From Sweltsa coloradensis (lineage: Eukaryota > Arthropoda > Insecta > Plecoptera > Chloroperlidae): a stretch of DNA of 64,000 nt. The stretch covers positions 1 to 64,000 of the forward strand of contig JAMZAV010000363.1 in the NCBI GenBank assembly GCA_024449915.1, in the 5' to 3' direction. The translations under genes were made by a program, and so were the position numbers. The notes under the pieces were generated by a model, which saw only the letters and a list, made by a program, of their open reading frames with translations, was not told where the DNA came from and ran no database searches. Of this stretch, positions 10,314 through 22,257 are shown piece after piece; position 1 is the first letter of the stretch; each line of letters opens with the position of its first letter.

Positions 10314-12110
10314 GTTAGTTAATGCAAAAACCTGTTGCCCTCAAATCAAAGTCTATTTTGGCTGGCTATTCCTAAATTTGATCGAGAAGAAAACGGGACG
10401 GGACAAGTGTTGTTTCACACCATATTTGATTATAGATTTTTTTTTTTTACGAAATTTATTGTTACTTGTTTAATATTATCACAGCATTGTTACGGAATAA
10501 AACCAATTTAGAACAATTTTATTAACAATGAAATAAGTTGTGAAACAAATCGTCCCGTCTCGTTTGCATCGCGAGGAATCTCAGGAATAGCCCTCTTTTG
10601 GCTTGTGGAGTTGAGACGAGGTCTACTATAATTACCTCAATACGGGAGGGAACGAGAAGGGACAAGTACAAAACGAGACAGTATAAATTCACATAAATAG
10701 ACATTTCATTTTTAAATTACCAAAACGATTTGTGTGACAAAATATAATCGAAAACATGATAATTTCATTTTCATTTTAACCCCTACGTCTGTGAAACAAT
10801 TAAGAATCGCGTTTGCTTTTATAACACAAAATATAGATTATTTCCTGATTGCTGTTTCTAATTTTAAGCACTCCTCATATTCGTTTGAGTGGGATCGCCT
10901 GATAAATTACTTTTTTTTAAATAAATTCTTTATGAATTTTTCTTTTTCTTTCTTCTTCTATTTTTGATTTGTGATTCTATTTAAATTCATTTCGTCTTGA
11001 TTCATTTTACTCTTTGACATTCAATTTTAGATAATTTCAGATCACATTTTCTGTATACATCGATTATAAAATATAGTAGATTGATGGCTATTTTTTAAAT
11101 TTGTCATGATTGCTACCAATCAATAATGTCCTTAAAGTGGGCTTATTCTAAAAACTATGTAATCATTGTCTTATTGTAGGCCTACATTGATGAAATAATA
11201 TTATTTTGAAATCTGTTAAAATTAATGTTTAATATGTTGTGTTGTGTGTATTTATGTCTTCTTTGCTAGTTAATTTTATTTATTGTGTTACTTTGTAAAT
11301 CTTTTTTTGTTACTGAATCGGAAAGACGTTCCATAAATAACAAATGGCAAATTAATTTTCTTCTGGTAGATATTTCCACTGAAATATTTATATGTATTGC
11401 GATGCAAAAATAGAAACAACTGACATTATGGACTGAAAATACCTAGGCCTACTCGGCCGCCTAACCGAGAATAAGTCATCATAGCCGCACATGCATTATC
11501 ACTATCACTTATTCATTGTGTGAAAATAACATTCGAGTGAATGAAGGTGTTCATACTGTGCAAATGATCAACAATTTATTACTTTTTCTAATACGTTCAC
11601 GGTTCATTAATTAAACATTTATTTAGCATAAACGTTAATAGCCTTAAACAAATGAATAAAATTCGGAACACATATTGAGGTTTGAATTATTGCGAAATAT
11701 TCGTAATTTTCACGATTATTGGGATCTTTGACCATTTCTTTCAGCCACCAATTTATTTTTCCATAAAAGTCTCGTGCCCGATACCATCAAGGAATCAATC
11801 TAAATTATTACTGGCAAATTCTTTATAAATTAACGAATTTAATGGAACTTTTTCGAATTGAAATTCGTGTTTGAGATTTTCAATGATTTTTTTATTTACA
11901 TTTTTGACATACTGGACTGGTGTCTTGTATTGAGTGTTTTGGCTTATTCTTTGCAACCGGGAATGATGATAAATATCATTCTCGCAATCAAAGAGTGAAC
12001 AGATATTTAGAATGAGTGAAAACAACTTCATTCTGTGACTCTGTCTTGAGTTTGAACTAATCGGTCAAAAAAAAAATCAAGTTTAAATTAGTGATTTTTA
12101 TAACTCATTT
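10314..12110. other. AT-rich sequence, nothing recognised
   Basis: No gene, RNA or repeat family was recognised here. Two TAGGCCTA palindromes lie at 11177 and 11454. The open frames present are low-complexity or short. Confidence 0.45.
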
Positions 12111-12983
12111 TGGATGAGCTTAGCGATTGAAACGAAGACTAAATTTATTTTCCTTCGAAATCATCTGCCACATTTAAGCCCATTCAATACCGAATTAAAT
12201 TGGTCAAAATGAAGTTATTTTAAGCAATTCTTTCAAATAACCAATTTTGTTCTATAATTTTTTATGTAGTTAAAATATTTTTATCCTGTTATTTAAGAAA
12301 ATTTGAGAAATTTAAGATTTTGAATTTGAGCTTCATTAAAGTAAAGATGTTTATTTAATTTACATTCCTAAAACAAGATTTTTTCAGAATTTTTGGCATA
12401 TTTAACATTCTGAAATAGGTGCAATACTAGAAATATATTGCTTTTCCGGGACAACCCATTTTTTTTAGCGTTTTTATAGATGTGTATTTTCAATCTTCTC
12501 TAAAAAGGGTACTTTTCATCCAATCGGGATGGGGGAAAATGTATTTATTTTTTATGCACGAAAATAAAATAATAAATTGGAGTCAAATTGCAAAAACTAA
12601 GAAAAGTTAATGTTCATGATCACGGACAATGGGTCTGAAAGGATTAGAGAGTGATGCATAAAAATGTCTTGTGCGTTCATCCGTCTGTGCGTGTGTCACA
12701 TCTAACGATAAAAACAAAAAATTGACTCAGATTCACACGGTTTTGACTCTGGGGATCAAGGGGTGGAGCTAGCGTCACCCACACTTAACAAACTAATGGC
12801 CGACACATCCATCAACGAGATTTGAACAATGGGATGTAACTTATAATTTTTCTTATGAAAACTTACTATACGATTTTTCGGTTTAACGTTATTTCTTTGC
12901 TCACTACCAGCTGCAAGCTTTGAGTTTGAATATGGAAAGGATGGTTATATACTCACTACCAGCTGCATGTAGACTCATATTAT

Positions 12984-13190
12984 GTTGTAATTAATCTCTT
13001 GGACTTAACACCACTTTAATAAATAAATAACAATAACAAAAACAATATTTTGACGACTTATCAGTCTTCGTCTTCGTCTGGTTTTATTGAATGGTACGAC
13101 GATTACCAATACCTGTCAATTAAACCAGAAGAAGACGACTGTTATCTATTTATTAAAGTGAAGTGTAAAATCCAATAGATTAATTACAAC
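12984..13190. repeat. imperfect inverted repeat (foldback), about 207 bp
   Basis: The left arm GTTGTAATTAATCTCTTGG, CACTTTAATAAATAAATAAC and CAGTC...TCTTCGTCTGG is mirrored on the right as CCAGAAGAAGACGACTG, GTTATCTATTTATTAAAGTG and CCAATAGATTAATTACAAC. The centre is near 13087. No coding capacity was seen. Confidence 0.6.
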
Positions 13191-13524
13191 AAAACATCTT
13201 ACCTGTTCAACTTAAAGTTTCATGAAATTATTAATCCTATTTCAACGACATTTTCAGGAAACCTTCGATACCTATAGAGATTTTGAGTCACATCGAATTA
13301 ACACACTTAATTAAAATCGCACTTTTATGTATCGATTTACCAGCCTCAAAATTTCGTTGATAAAGAAATTTAAACAATGTCAACAATGTCAGTTTACCAT
13401 GACTCATATGACTCATATCACATGTACACTATTTTTTAATTTTAAAAACTTATTTTTTCATTCGTCTTTGTTTTTCAGTCGTTTTTTTTAACCAAACCTT
13501 TTTATATTCAAGTTAAATCAAGAA

Positions 13525-13669
13525 GATTGCACATATTGCGCAGAATGCACATATTCCACATAATGCACAGTTAGCGCAGTTTGTCAGTTAGCACAGTTTG
13601 TCAGTTTGTCAGTTAGTCAGATTGCACATATTGCGCAGAATGCACAGTTAGCACAGTTTGTCAGTTTGT
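13525..13669 (+). repeat. tandem minisatellite-like repeat
   Basis: Repeated short units ATTGCACATATTGCGCAGAA and GTTAGCACAGTTTGTCAG alternate over about 145 bp. The block ATTGCACATATTGCGCAGAA occurs twice, roughly 95 bp apart. Confidence 0.7.
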
Positions 13670-13976
13670 AGTTTTTATTTTATTGTTCATGTACTTAAAG
13701 ATTTATTTTTCTTTTTGTAGTCCATCGTTTTAAATTGTGCTAAATGTTTATTTTTAATAGTTTATTTTTGGTTACCTGACACTTTTGGGTGGGTTATAAC
13801 CCGTCGTTAGAGACAAATAAATTGAAACTAAAAACACTTGATAGAAATTTGCACATTAACTTCTTTAGAAAACCAATGTTAACAATGGCAAAAAGGAACG
13901 CAAGTAAACCTCCTCAACTAAAACGATTGTAAAGTGTTCGCGAAGCGGCCTAGTTTTGGAGAAAAGTTTTTTTCAT

Positions 13977-14644
13977 TACAAAGGATATTCACCCGCTAAA
14001 CTAAAAAAAATATTTTATTTAGGCTAATTATTAATTAGTTATGAATTTAAAAATTAACAGGAACATTATTGCGTTTCAAATGACCCGATTTGTTTTGGCT
14101 AACTTGGTATTTTTCAAGCTATAGGTCCCATCGGCAAAAATCTCCCATAAGAAATAACATAAAACGATCTTTATGCCCGTGACCTTGGAGGATTTTGATC
14201 CCAAAAAATATTGGTTATTATTGACGTACTCTACAGCCTTCTGTAAATCCTCTATATTTTGTTTTTAAATGTGGGCATCAAATATGCTGATTACCAAGAA
14301 TGGGTGTGATTTTGGAATGCATATTTTTGCGTATTTGAGTGTATATTTGTGCACAGTTTCAAGACACGATGTTATAAAGGGCCATTTTAGATTAGTACGA
14401 TGCTCTAGTGTCTATGTGGAACAAAAAAGAAACAGGTTAAAGCCGATTTAAGAAATTTCCCAATACGCCAATTTTCGCCAATTTCTGGATTTTAAAAAAT
14501 TGAAAAAATCGTGTAAAATCACAGCTACAAAATATAATTTTTTAAATGGTAATTTTAGTGCATTATAATTCCATAGATTATGTGTTATTTATTATTTTTT
14601 TATTTTTTTTTGGGGGGGGGGGGAGGCGGTAATAGCCCCTTTAA
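13977..14644 (-). mobile_element. TTAA-flanked MITE (piggyBac-like), family D, copy 1
   Basis: An inverted copy of 30586-31232 and 52086-52728. Shared blocks include GGTCCCATCGGCAAAAATCT, CAAGACACGATGTTATAAAG and GGTTAAAGCCGATTTAAGAA. The right end is CCCCTTTAA; the left end has decayed to AAAGGATATTCACCCGC. Open frames inside are repeat sequence. Confidence 0.65.
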
Positions 14645-14903
14645 CGAACTTGCAAAATGTAACAAACGTACAATAACCGTGTTGCTACATTCAGAAACCT
14701 TCTATATAGCCTGTATTCTTCTAGAGTGTAATAACAGTAACACAAACACACATTATAAAATATAATATCCAACTCTATTCCAAAATATTATATCGCTACA
14801 AAATTAGAGTAAGTTATACCTTTCGAAGACCACCTTGGATTTTCAGTAGAGTGCGTATTTTGTATTATACTTTTTGTTTCTCAACTTTTACATATTTTAT
14901 TTG

Positions 14904-15515
14904 TTGGATGAGCGTAGCGAGCGTAGCGAGCGAAGCGAAGATTCCATTTCACTACACTGGAGAAAAAAATCCGGAATGTTTTTTTTTTTTTTTTTTTTTT
15001 TTTTCTGTATTTTTGTCTGTCTGTTAACACGATTCCGGCTAAACCGATACTCCGATTGCGATGAAATTTTATGGAGGCCTTCGAAATCTCTGAACTAAGA
15101 ACTGCCACGTTTTTGAGCGCAATCGAAAAATTATTTCTCATGAAAATCGCAATTTTACGATTTTTTTCGATTTTTAGAAAATTTCTTCGGCTTATAACTC
15201 CTACATGCTTTATCCGATTATAATGATTTTTTCACAGAACCTTAATTTTAAGAATTAATATATTCGTGTAAAATTTGTGCGCAATCGAATAATTATTTCT
15301 TATGAAAATTTCAATATTACGATTTTTTCCTTTTTTAAAATTACGATTAATTAAAAAAAAAGTTAATTTTTTATTTAATTTGATTTAATTTAAAAAAAAT
15401 TCAACAAAGTTCTGATTTTTTCACAGAACAACATAAAATCCGCAAAAACACATGGCAGCTCAATTCACCAATTACGCTCATCCAACAACGCGGCGGGACT
15501 TAAGCGTTTTCCTAG
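14904..15515 (+). mobile_element. Helentron/HINE-like element, family A1, copy 1
   Basis: It starts with TTGGATGAGCGTAGCGAGCG and has CCATTTCACTACACTGGAG, a T-tract of about 24 nt, TTAACACGATTCCGGCT and several repeated core modules ending TTTCACAGAACC. It then has the inverted subterminal CGCTCATCC and the end GCGTTTTCCTAG|T. Only 13 bp separates it from the next copy in the same orientation. Confidence 0.8.
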
Positions 15516-15528
15516 TTGTAGTTTATTT

Positions 15529-15599
15529 TTGGATGAGCGTAGCGAGCGAAGCGAAGATTCCATTTCACTACACTGGAGAAAAAAATCCGGATTTTTTTT

Positions 15600-15631
<32 letters not shown>

Positions 15632-16241
15632 TGTATTTTTGTGTGTTTGTTAACACGATTCCGGCTAAACCAATACTCCGATTGCGATGAAATTTCATGG
15701 AGGCCTTCGAAATCTCTGAACTTAGAACTGAGCGTAATCGGGAAATTTTTTCTCATAAAAAACGCAATTTTACGATTTTTTTCGATTTTTAAAAACTTTC
15801 TTCGACTTATAACACCTACATGCTTTATTCGATTGTAATGATTTTTTCACAGAACCTTAATTTCATGAATTAAGATATTCGTGCGAAATTTGAGCGTAAT
15901 CGAAAAATTATTTCTCATGAAAATCGAAATTTTACGGGTTTTTTTCTCTTTTAAAACAATTCTTTGACTTATTACACCTACATGCTTTATCCTATTGTAA
16001 TTATTTTTTCACAGAACCTTAATTTCATGAATTAATATATTCGTGTTAAATTTGAGCGCAATCTAATATTTATTTCTTATGAAAATTGCAATTTTACGAT
16101 TTTTTTATTTTTTTTTTATTTAATTTAATTTAATTAAAAAATAATCTTCGACTAAGTAATGATTTTTTCACATCACATGGCAGCTCAATGCACTTATTAC
16201 GCTCATCCAACAACGCGGCGGGACTTAAGCGTTTTCCTAGT
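15529..16241 (+). mobile_element. Helentron/HINE-like element, family A1, copy 2 (near-tandem with copy 1)
   Basis: Same blocks as 14904-15515. In the microsatellite slot after AATCCGGA it has a CTTT repeat (about 15600-15632) in place of the T-tract. It contains three TTTTTTCACAGAACC core repeats. It ends GCGTTTTCCTAG|T, downstream of CGCTCATCC. The frames here are repeat sequence, not genes. Confidence 0.8.
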
Positions 16242-16261
16242 ATTTCATATACTTGTTTGTG

Positions 16262-16425
16262 TATTAATATTGTCGTCCACGGTGGCACATACGACTATGG
16301 GGCAGAAGAGTGTGGCTCTACCTTCGAGGACGTGGGTTCGAACCCAGCGTTAGGCATGCGTTTTTTCGTTATCGCCCTTCATCGTCATCTATCGTCTCGA
16401 TCAGCCTTGTGCATTAACCAACATC
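16262..16425 (+). mobile_element. tRNA-derived SINE, family S5
   Basis: Internal pol III motifs are intact by eye: A box TGGCACATACG at 16283-16293 and B box GGTTCGAACCC at 16335-16345. They are followed by a tail CCCTTCATCGTCATCTATCG TCTCGATC that is also present in the 5S-derived SINE at 42820-43180. Minus-strand relatives lie at 48650, 51366 and 57177. It lies just 3' of a Helentron-like copy. Confidence 0.7.
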
Positions 16426-16501
16426 ATTTGGGAATTGAATGATTTTAATACGTATTTTTGTTGTTAAAATTCTGTGCAGTTTTTATTGTTCATTAATTGT
16501 G

Positions 16502-16575
16502 TTTATGAGTTCTGTGACTGATGGGTAGACTCTAAATACGAATTTATTTAATTTTAATTTTAATTTATTTTATTG
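16502..16575 (+). mobile_element. S2-type SINE tail remnant
   Basis: GACTGATGGGTAGACTCTAA followed by AT-rich AATTTATTTAATTTTAATTT matches the 3' tail of the S2 copies (GAGTGGGTAGACTCTAA). Nothing of the body remains. Confidence 0.4.
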
Positions 16576-16730
16576 TTTTCATTTATTTACTTGACACTTG
16601 TGGGTAGATATACAGTGTCGGAGATAAAATAAATATTAATAAAATATTGAAGGTCGGTAGATATACACAAGACATACATACAAAAAGTATATCGTCTGCA
16701 GTAAAATTCAATTTATATTTTAATGGACCA

Positions 16731-16993
16731 ACAGTGTTGGCTCGACCGCTAAGCGCGCGACTCTAAATCGGAAGGTTTTTGGGTCGAACTTCGTCAAGAC
16801 CGGCAATCCTGACTGAAGGTTTTTTACGAGGTTTTCCTCATTCGTTAATGCGAATGCATGGGATTGAGTCCTCTCAAACAGCCCTCGGACATCCCTTCAC
16901 AATGTCCTTTCCGCAACATTCCTAGTTAGACACCTGAAGAGGGGCATGAATTCATCTTGGACAGGCTTCCCACGAAAAAAAATATATAAATAT
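16731..16993 (+). mobile_element. tRNA-derived SINE, family S3
   Basis: It starts ACAGTGTTGGCTCGACCGCT and has a Gln-like anticodon region GACTCTAAATCGG and a GGTCGAACTTCG T-arm. The family body (GACTGAAGGTTTTTTACGAG, CAAACAGCCCTCGGACATC) and a CCCACGAAAAAAAATATATA tail follow. Confidence 0.75.
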
Positions 16994-16997
16994 CTAA

Positions 16998-17239
16998 TAA
17001 CTTATTTTACGGAAAATATCACGCAAAGTATTATATAAAATTACTTTTATCCCCAACTTTTCGGAAAACTAGGTTTCCATTTTCACGGGAAGAGTAAAAC
17101 AAAATTCAATTATTGAATATTGAAATGAATTGAGTAATTAATATTGAAAATGGAAACCTAGTTTTCCGAAACGTTAGGAATAAAAGTAATTTTATATAAT
17201 ATGGTACTGTGCGTGATATTGTCCGTAAAATTAGTTATA
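16998..17239. repeat. inverted repeat (foldback/MITE), about 242 bp
   Basis: Arms of about 85-95 bp: AAATTACTTTTATCCCCAAC with TTTTCGGAAAACTAGGTTTC on the left, mirrored by GAAACCTAGTTTTCCGAAAC and GGAATAAAAGTAATTT on the right, with a ~65-bp AT-rich spacer. A single diverged half-copy lies at 39782-39862. It directly follows the S3 SINE tail. Confidence 0.7.
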
Positions 17240-17970
17240 ACATTAAAACATGGATCACGAAAGCTTATTCAGACAAAACATCTTTGTATATGTATAAAAA
17301 TATGAATAATTAAGAAAAATTGAGTGCATATTTTTCAAAGTTGTACTCTCACATATTCCCCCTAGTTTAAAACCCAGACAAAACAAGCGAGTAATGTCCC
17401 AGCCACCGTCGGACGCTGCATTTCCACGCATTCTTAGAGTTCTTACCGGTCGAGCTATATCGAAATAACTCGTTCTAGAACTTAAAACTATAGAGAGTAT
17501 AGTAATCCAATCAGATTCACTCTTAACCATACTACTGTGGCGCCTCATCGGTAAGATTTACAACTAGACTATGATGTCATTTCTAAAAAACCTGTCGAAA
17601 TGCATTCCTTGTAGTCTCTTAAGAGTGTTCTTATGTTGTCGGAATAAAAAAAACAACATATCCACTAGAAAAAAATCACTTAAGATATCTTACCCCTTTT
17701 AATATGATGGCGCCAGAGCTGCTCAACTCGGCGTAGTTCCTAACCTCTCCACTAATGTCTACTCGAAGACGATAACCAGATAGACAGAGCTCTGAGCCGT
17801 GGATAATCTTGTCATAAAACAACTTGAATTATGCAACAATTAACATGTATGGTTTGACAGTGTGTCTGGACTGGTCCATGGAAAAGATTGATGCAAACAG
17901 TAGGACGAGGATCAATTTAGATAAAATTAATTGTAGATATTGTATGATTTGGATTTTATTGACATTTGCG

Positions 17971-18295
17971 ACGGTAAGTGAAATGTGTACTTGAAACAGG
18001 CGGACATTTTGTTGAGATAATATTGTGAGTAGTACTTGATGTAGATTTGTGTTGAATGGAGGTATAGAAACGTCCATAAACAAGTCTTAAATAATCGGCA
18101 GAATATTATTAAACAATACATTTAAAACCGACGTTCAGTGAAATGTGTACTTGACAGAGACGGTAATTTTGTCAAGTTATATTTGTAAATGGGAATTGAT
18201 ATAGTTTCGCTGTTGAGTGGGGGTATATACAAGTGTCCATAAACAAGTCTTATATACTTGGCAAAGATAGTATTATTCAATATCACATTTAAATT
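17971..18295. repeat. tandem duplication, period about 160 bp
   Basis: Unit 1 (17971-18130) and unit 2 (18131-18295) share GTGAAATGTGTACTTGA, TTTTGT(T/C)(G)A, TTGA(A/G)TGG(A/G)GGTATA and GTCCATAAACAAGTCTTA in order. They are moderately diverged. No coding frame is preserved in both units. Confidence 0.65.
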
Positions 18296-18771
18296 ACGAG
18301 TCTTATAATAACTTATGAGTGAGATCAATTAATTGAAGATATTTGTAGTATCACTCTGAAATTACTCGCAAACATTATTTAAAATCAAGATAATAAACCT
18401 TCTTTGTCTTCCTCTCCCTGCCTACAAGTTGATATCTTAACGAAAACTGAACTTTAAATTTCAGTTTTGTACTATTTTAATACATATTATTGATATTAAA
18501 ATTGGACTGTAAACGAAAATGGCAACAATAACACATAATTAAGTTTTCAAAATAAAATTGTTTCACCCAAGGTAAAATATGGCGTGTATAAAACCAAATG
18601 CAATGCTTTGCGAACTTGTATGGCAAAGAAACATGCGCATACAATCCAAAATCTTATTTTAAATTACTTTTGTTGATCCGTAAAACGTTCTTCGAAATGT
18701 TCGTGAAATAATTACTGAATTGTGTATTCAATTTATTTTACAGATCTTCATTTATTTATGTATTTATTTAT

Positions 18772-18835
18772 TCATTGTCAAATTAATTTAGTTATATAAG
18801 TTGATTTACAAAGGAGGACAACTAAATAAAACTAT
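18772..18835 (-). mobile_element. SINE/LINE 3' tail fragment
   Basis: Plus-strand AAGTTGATTTACAAAGGAGG then ACAACTAAATAAA. It matches, inverted, the tail at 8186 and, in the same orientation, those at 43540 and 59677. Confidence 0.4.
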
Positions 18836-19210
18836 TATTAACATAACTGAAGACATATAATAAACTAACAATTCATAACTTTTAACTATTATTGTTTCCT
18901 GGTTGAAACTAGTACATGCATACATTTTTGTAGACAAACAACTGACAATTTAATCACATTTTTGTGATAAGGTTTTAAAAAGGGTTCATCGTATACCTGT
19001 CGTACACTCGTCTAAAATACTGACATTATAATATTAGCCTAAATATCCAAAAACACATATAATTTAATTATGCCCAACCACAAAAAATAAGCTAATGAAC
19101 TAGAATAACAATAAAATACCAGAGTTTATGGTAAATAAACACTATAATAGTGAATTGTCCCTATATCCAACCCATGGATCGCGTGCCGCCCTGCCATACA
19201 CCTGCTTACT

Positions 19211-19398
19211 CTTATCAGCCATGAGAGTTACGTATGATAACGCCACTCGGTCACGTTTTGTTATTTCTTTCTTCTTGGGGTTTTGAACTCGGTGCGTGCG
19301 TGCTATCATATCCATTAAGAGGGGAGATGATAAGACGCAGCTGAGGCTAAGTTCTGCTGGTGATAAGGGAGGAATTAGTAGGCGATGTGCGTAGATAA
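19211..19398. promoter_or_regulatory. candidate enhancer: cluster of six GATA-factor motifs
   Basis: WGATAR matches in about 190 bp: CTTATCA 19211, TGATAA 19235, CTATCA 19303, TGATAAG 19328, TGATAAG 19361 and AGATAA 19393. They lie in a patch that is GC-richer than its flanks, with no repeat-family match and no convincing coding frame. GATA factors bind this motif; function here is inference. Confidence 0.35.
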
Positions 19399-20196
19399 TC
19401 TGCCGACACAAGTAGGAACTATGATGGTATTGTAATTAGGTTTGGTTCATTATTGTTGTTGAGTTTTTCACATTAGATAATTTTAAAATGTTAAAGGTAC
19501 GAAATTAACGAGATTATTTACTAATTTTGGTTTTAATTTTCTGTAGAACCTAAAATTGTTGAAATGTTTGTGGAAATATGTTAATGATTTAACTGTGCAA
19601 TAATAATAAATAATATTTTTGCCTATTGACAACAAGTCACGGGGGACCCACATTATAAGGTTACATGACAGTGATTAACATAGATTATTATACTTATGTC
19701 TACAAAATAAATGGTTTACTGTTAAAAATACTAACTCTGCAAACCAGTGATTTTTTTACTGGATCACTTCGTGAAACCTATAATTATCGAATTGATAATA
19801 GTTAATTATTGATATTTAACTTTGTACGGGCGTTATTTATCATGTAGGCCTATACATAAAGTCTTCTATGGATGCACTGCGGGCACGAAATGATACAAAA
19901 TTGAATTGATATGTAGCATTTTGTATATTTGAATAAAATCATGAAGATATGTAAATTTGGTATTTTTTTTCTAAATAATCCTCATAAACTTTCATTAATC
20001 TTTGACTTAAGTAGCGAAAAATAGCTTATCAATAATAATATGCTAACAACATTAATGAATAGCTCTAGAAAAATTACAAATAGTTATGGCTCGCTAAAAT
20101 ACACGCGTTGAGTATGGTATAACAGCAGACCAAACATGTGCATGAATACTCTTGCTTACTTATTAAAAATACATTGCAGTTAATATTATCTTAGGT

Positions 20197-20618
20197 TTTT
20201 AAGCACGATAAATAGGTGGTAAAATACCCGGCACCTCCACCAACAGGGGTAGAACTCTGTGACAAGATTTCTATACTAGTGTAGCTTCAATCCCTATAAT
20301 TAGGTATTTCCGTACCACTAAACTGCTTCACAAATCACTATTCATTGCGGTACAAATTATCAAATCATGCAGTTGACGCGACTGAGCTTGATTAACAATT
20401 GTCTTGTTTTTAAGCACGAAAGGTAGGTGGTAAAATACCCGGCACCTCCACCAACAGGGGTAGAACTCTGGGACAAGATTTCTATACTATAGTGTAGCTT
20501 CAATCCCTAAAATTAGGTATTTCCGTACCACTAAACTGCTTCACAAATCACTATTCATTGCGGTACAAATTATCGAACCAGTTGACGCGACGTGACTAGG
20601 CTTGATTAACAATTTCCA
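20197..20618. repeat. tandem direct duplication, period about 211 bp
   Basis: Two nearly identical units (20197-20407 and 20408-20618) share AAATACCCGGCACCTCCACC, AGGTATTTCCGTACCACTAA and AATCACTATTCATTGCGGTA. Only a few substitutions and small indels separate them, so the duplication looks recent. Each unit carries the recurrent CCCGGCACCTCCACCAA motif. Confidence 0.85.
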
Positions 20619-21652
20619 GTGGTTATAATTCAATAAGAAAAAAGTGGGTTTGAGGCTTAGACACGATTTATGAATATATGTATTTACTTTAATGCATTGT
20701 CCTTTTTTTTAAATCCGTAATCAGCAAATTCGAGTTTCTGTATTTATTTTTACGCTTTTTTATGTTACTATACATATGACTGTAATACGCACATGTAATC
20801 ATACGAATATGTAATTATAATTCAGATAATTAGCCCTACTACACTCATAAAAATACGGATAACGGTAATTGTAACATATTTAGACTACAACTTTAGACAT
20901 CATTACAAAGAAAAAATTGATTTTATTTGGGTGTTTGTTATTGACTTAAATTAAAAGTGAAATTATTTAAACATTTGAAGTCCCTAATCGACAAGTATAA
21001 GTCCATAATTAATTAGTATTCTCACTTTTTACAATGAACTATTATTTTTTTGAATACTATAACGCAAAAAGGACACCTGCAAAAAGGGTAATATTTAGCA
21101 TTTTAGATAAACTGACGTTCAGTTATTTTTATTTCTCTGGTGGTGTGCATTATGAGTCATGATTTATGCCTAATGTTGTCCACAGTCCACGATAGCACTC
21201 TTCTTCATCAAACATATATTTCACAGACGTTTGAGTTTTATTGCAATCTTTCCACGAGAAAATGAATATTTTGCTGTTCATGTTATTTTTACATTCATTT
21301 TTACTGATGTTTACTAGATGACTACAATACAAGCTATATTGCTCAATAAACAGCCTAAGCTTTTAGTCGTAGCAATTCTAATGGTCGTCGCTGAAAAGAC
21401 ATAATAAACCAGAGTAGAGGATTATGTAGTAAAGCCATAAGTCTCGTTCTGAATAATTGTGTTAGAAATACAGGAAAATTACAGAAAAATGCGAATTATA
21501 TGGTTTCTGTAAAGCATCGTTTTACGAGGTTGTTAAAATCCCACAAAAATTCCCACGTACAGAAACAAAAATACGTAGAAGGATTAATATAAAAAATGTG
21601 AAATTATTAATGTTATTCCGAAACTCATATCTATCCCAGAACTTTTCAAATA

Positions 21653-21841
21653 CTAGGGAAACGCTAAAGTCGTTGATAGACGAGTGAGTGAGCCATGTGT
21701 TGAGTGCCCGGGAACATTCCCTTTCCTCCCCTATACCTAAGGCGAGATCTAGCCCAGTATGGGGAACGTATGGGGAATAATACCGGGTATTCATCACATG
21801 GCTCTCTCACTCGTCTATCAACGACTTTGGCGTTTCCCTGG
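21653..21841. mobile_element. foldback element, family C, copy 1
   Basis: The inverted ends are CTAGGGAAACGCTAAAGTCG with TTGATAGACGAGTGAGTGAG on the left, mirrored on the right by CTCTCACTCGTCTATCAACG and ACTTTGGCGTTTCCCTGG. Arms are about 60 bp and the interior is short. Both termini resemble the stem-loop 3' ends of families A and B. Related copies lie at 54004-54264 and 48853-49090. Confidence 0.75.
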
Positions 21842-21908
21842 TCTAGTTGGCTAAGGCGCCCTTATATCCGGAATGTGAGAGACCTGGGTTCAATCCCCAG
21901 GTCGGATA
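21842..21908 (+). mobile_element. tRNA-like sequence next to the foldback element (SINE head or tRNA pseudogene)
   Basis: CTAGTTGGCTAAGGCGCCC resembles a D arm. GACCTGGGTTCAATCCCCAGGTC forms a T arm with a B box. The anticodon stem has mismatches, so a working tRNA is unlikely. It starts immediately at the end of family C copy 1. Confidence 0.4.
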
Positions 21909-22257
21909 AGATTTTGTAGTTTATTGATTGTTTTAAAAAATATATAAAACATGTTTTGAAATGCATATGATATAACGCAGTTTAGTCTACATCAACTGTG
22001 ACAATACTATGGAAAACATAGCCAGTACGAAATACGAGTAAAGATTTCAAAGTATACTCAATCTCCCAGCGGAATTTGGGGGTACCTTGAACATGCAAAT
22101 TTCGATACTCTTTGGTCACTGCATAACTAAATTACAAATATTTTTTCACTGCCTCCATTGCAACCAAGTAACATCTAAGAGGCAGTGATGTTTTCAAAAG
22201 CAATACCATTGTCGTTAAAAGAATTCCTACACACGTTAGGCCTATTTTTCAGTTTAT

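Larger units (their letters stand above)
12111..13956 (+). mobile_element. possible larger, diverged member of the Helentron-like group (ends only)
   Basis: The left side has T|GGATGAGCTTAGCG...AAACGAAGACTAAATTT, like family A2 5' ends. The right side has GTTCGCGAAGCGGCCTAG|T, identical over 19 nt to the terminus of the copy at 63535. The interior does not match the other copies and holds an inverted repeat and a tandem repeat. The two ends may belong to separate fragments. Confidence 0.25.

Noticed and set aside
13525..13669. CRISPR-like array of repeats and spacers
   Set aside because: Units are short, contiguous and overlapping in a eukaryotic context; this is a minisatellite.
16283..16345. 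A functional tRNA gene with intact A and B boxes
   Set aside because: No acceptor stem pairs across the boxes, and the sequence continues into a repeated SINE tail.
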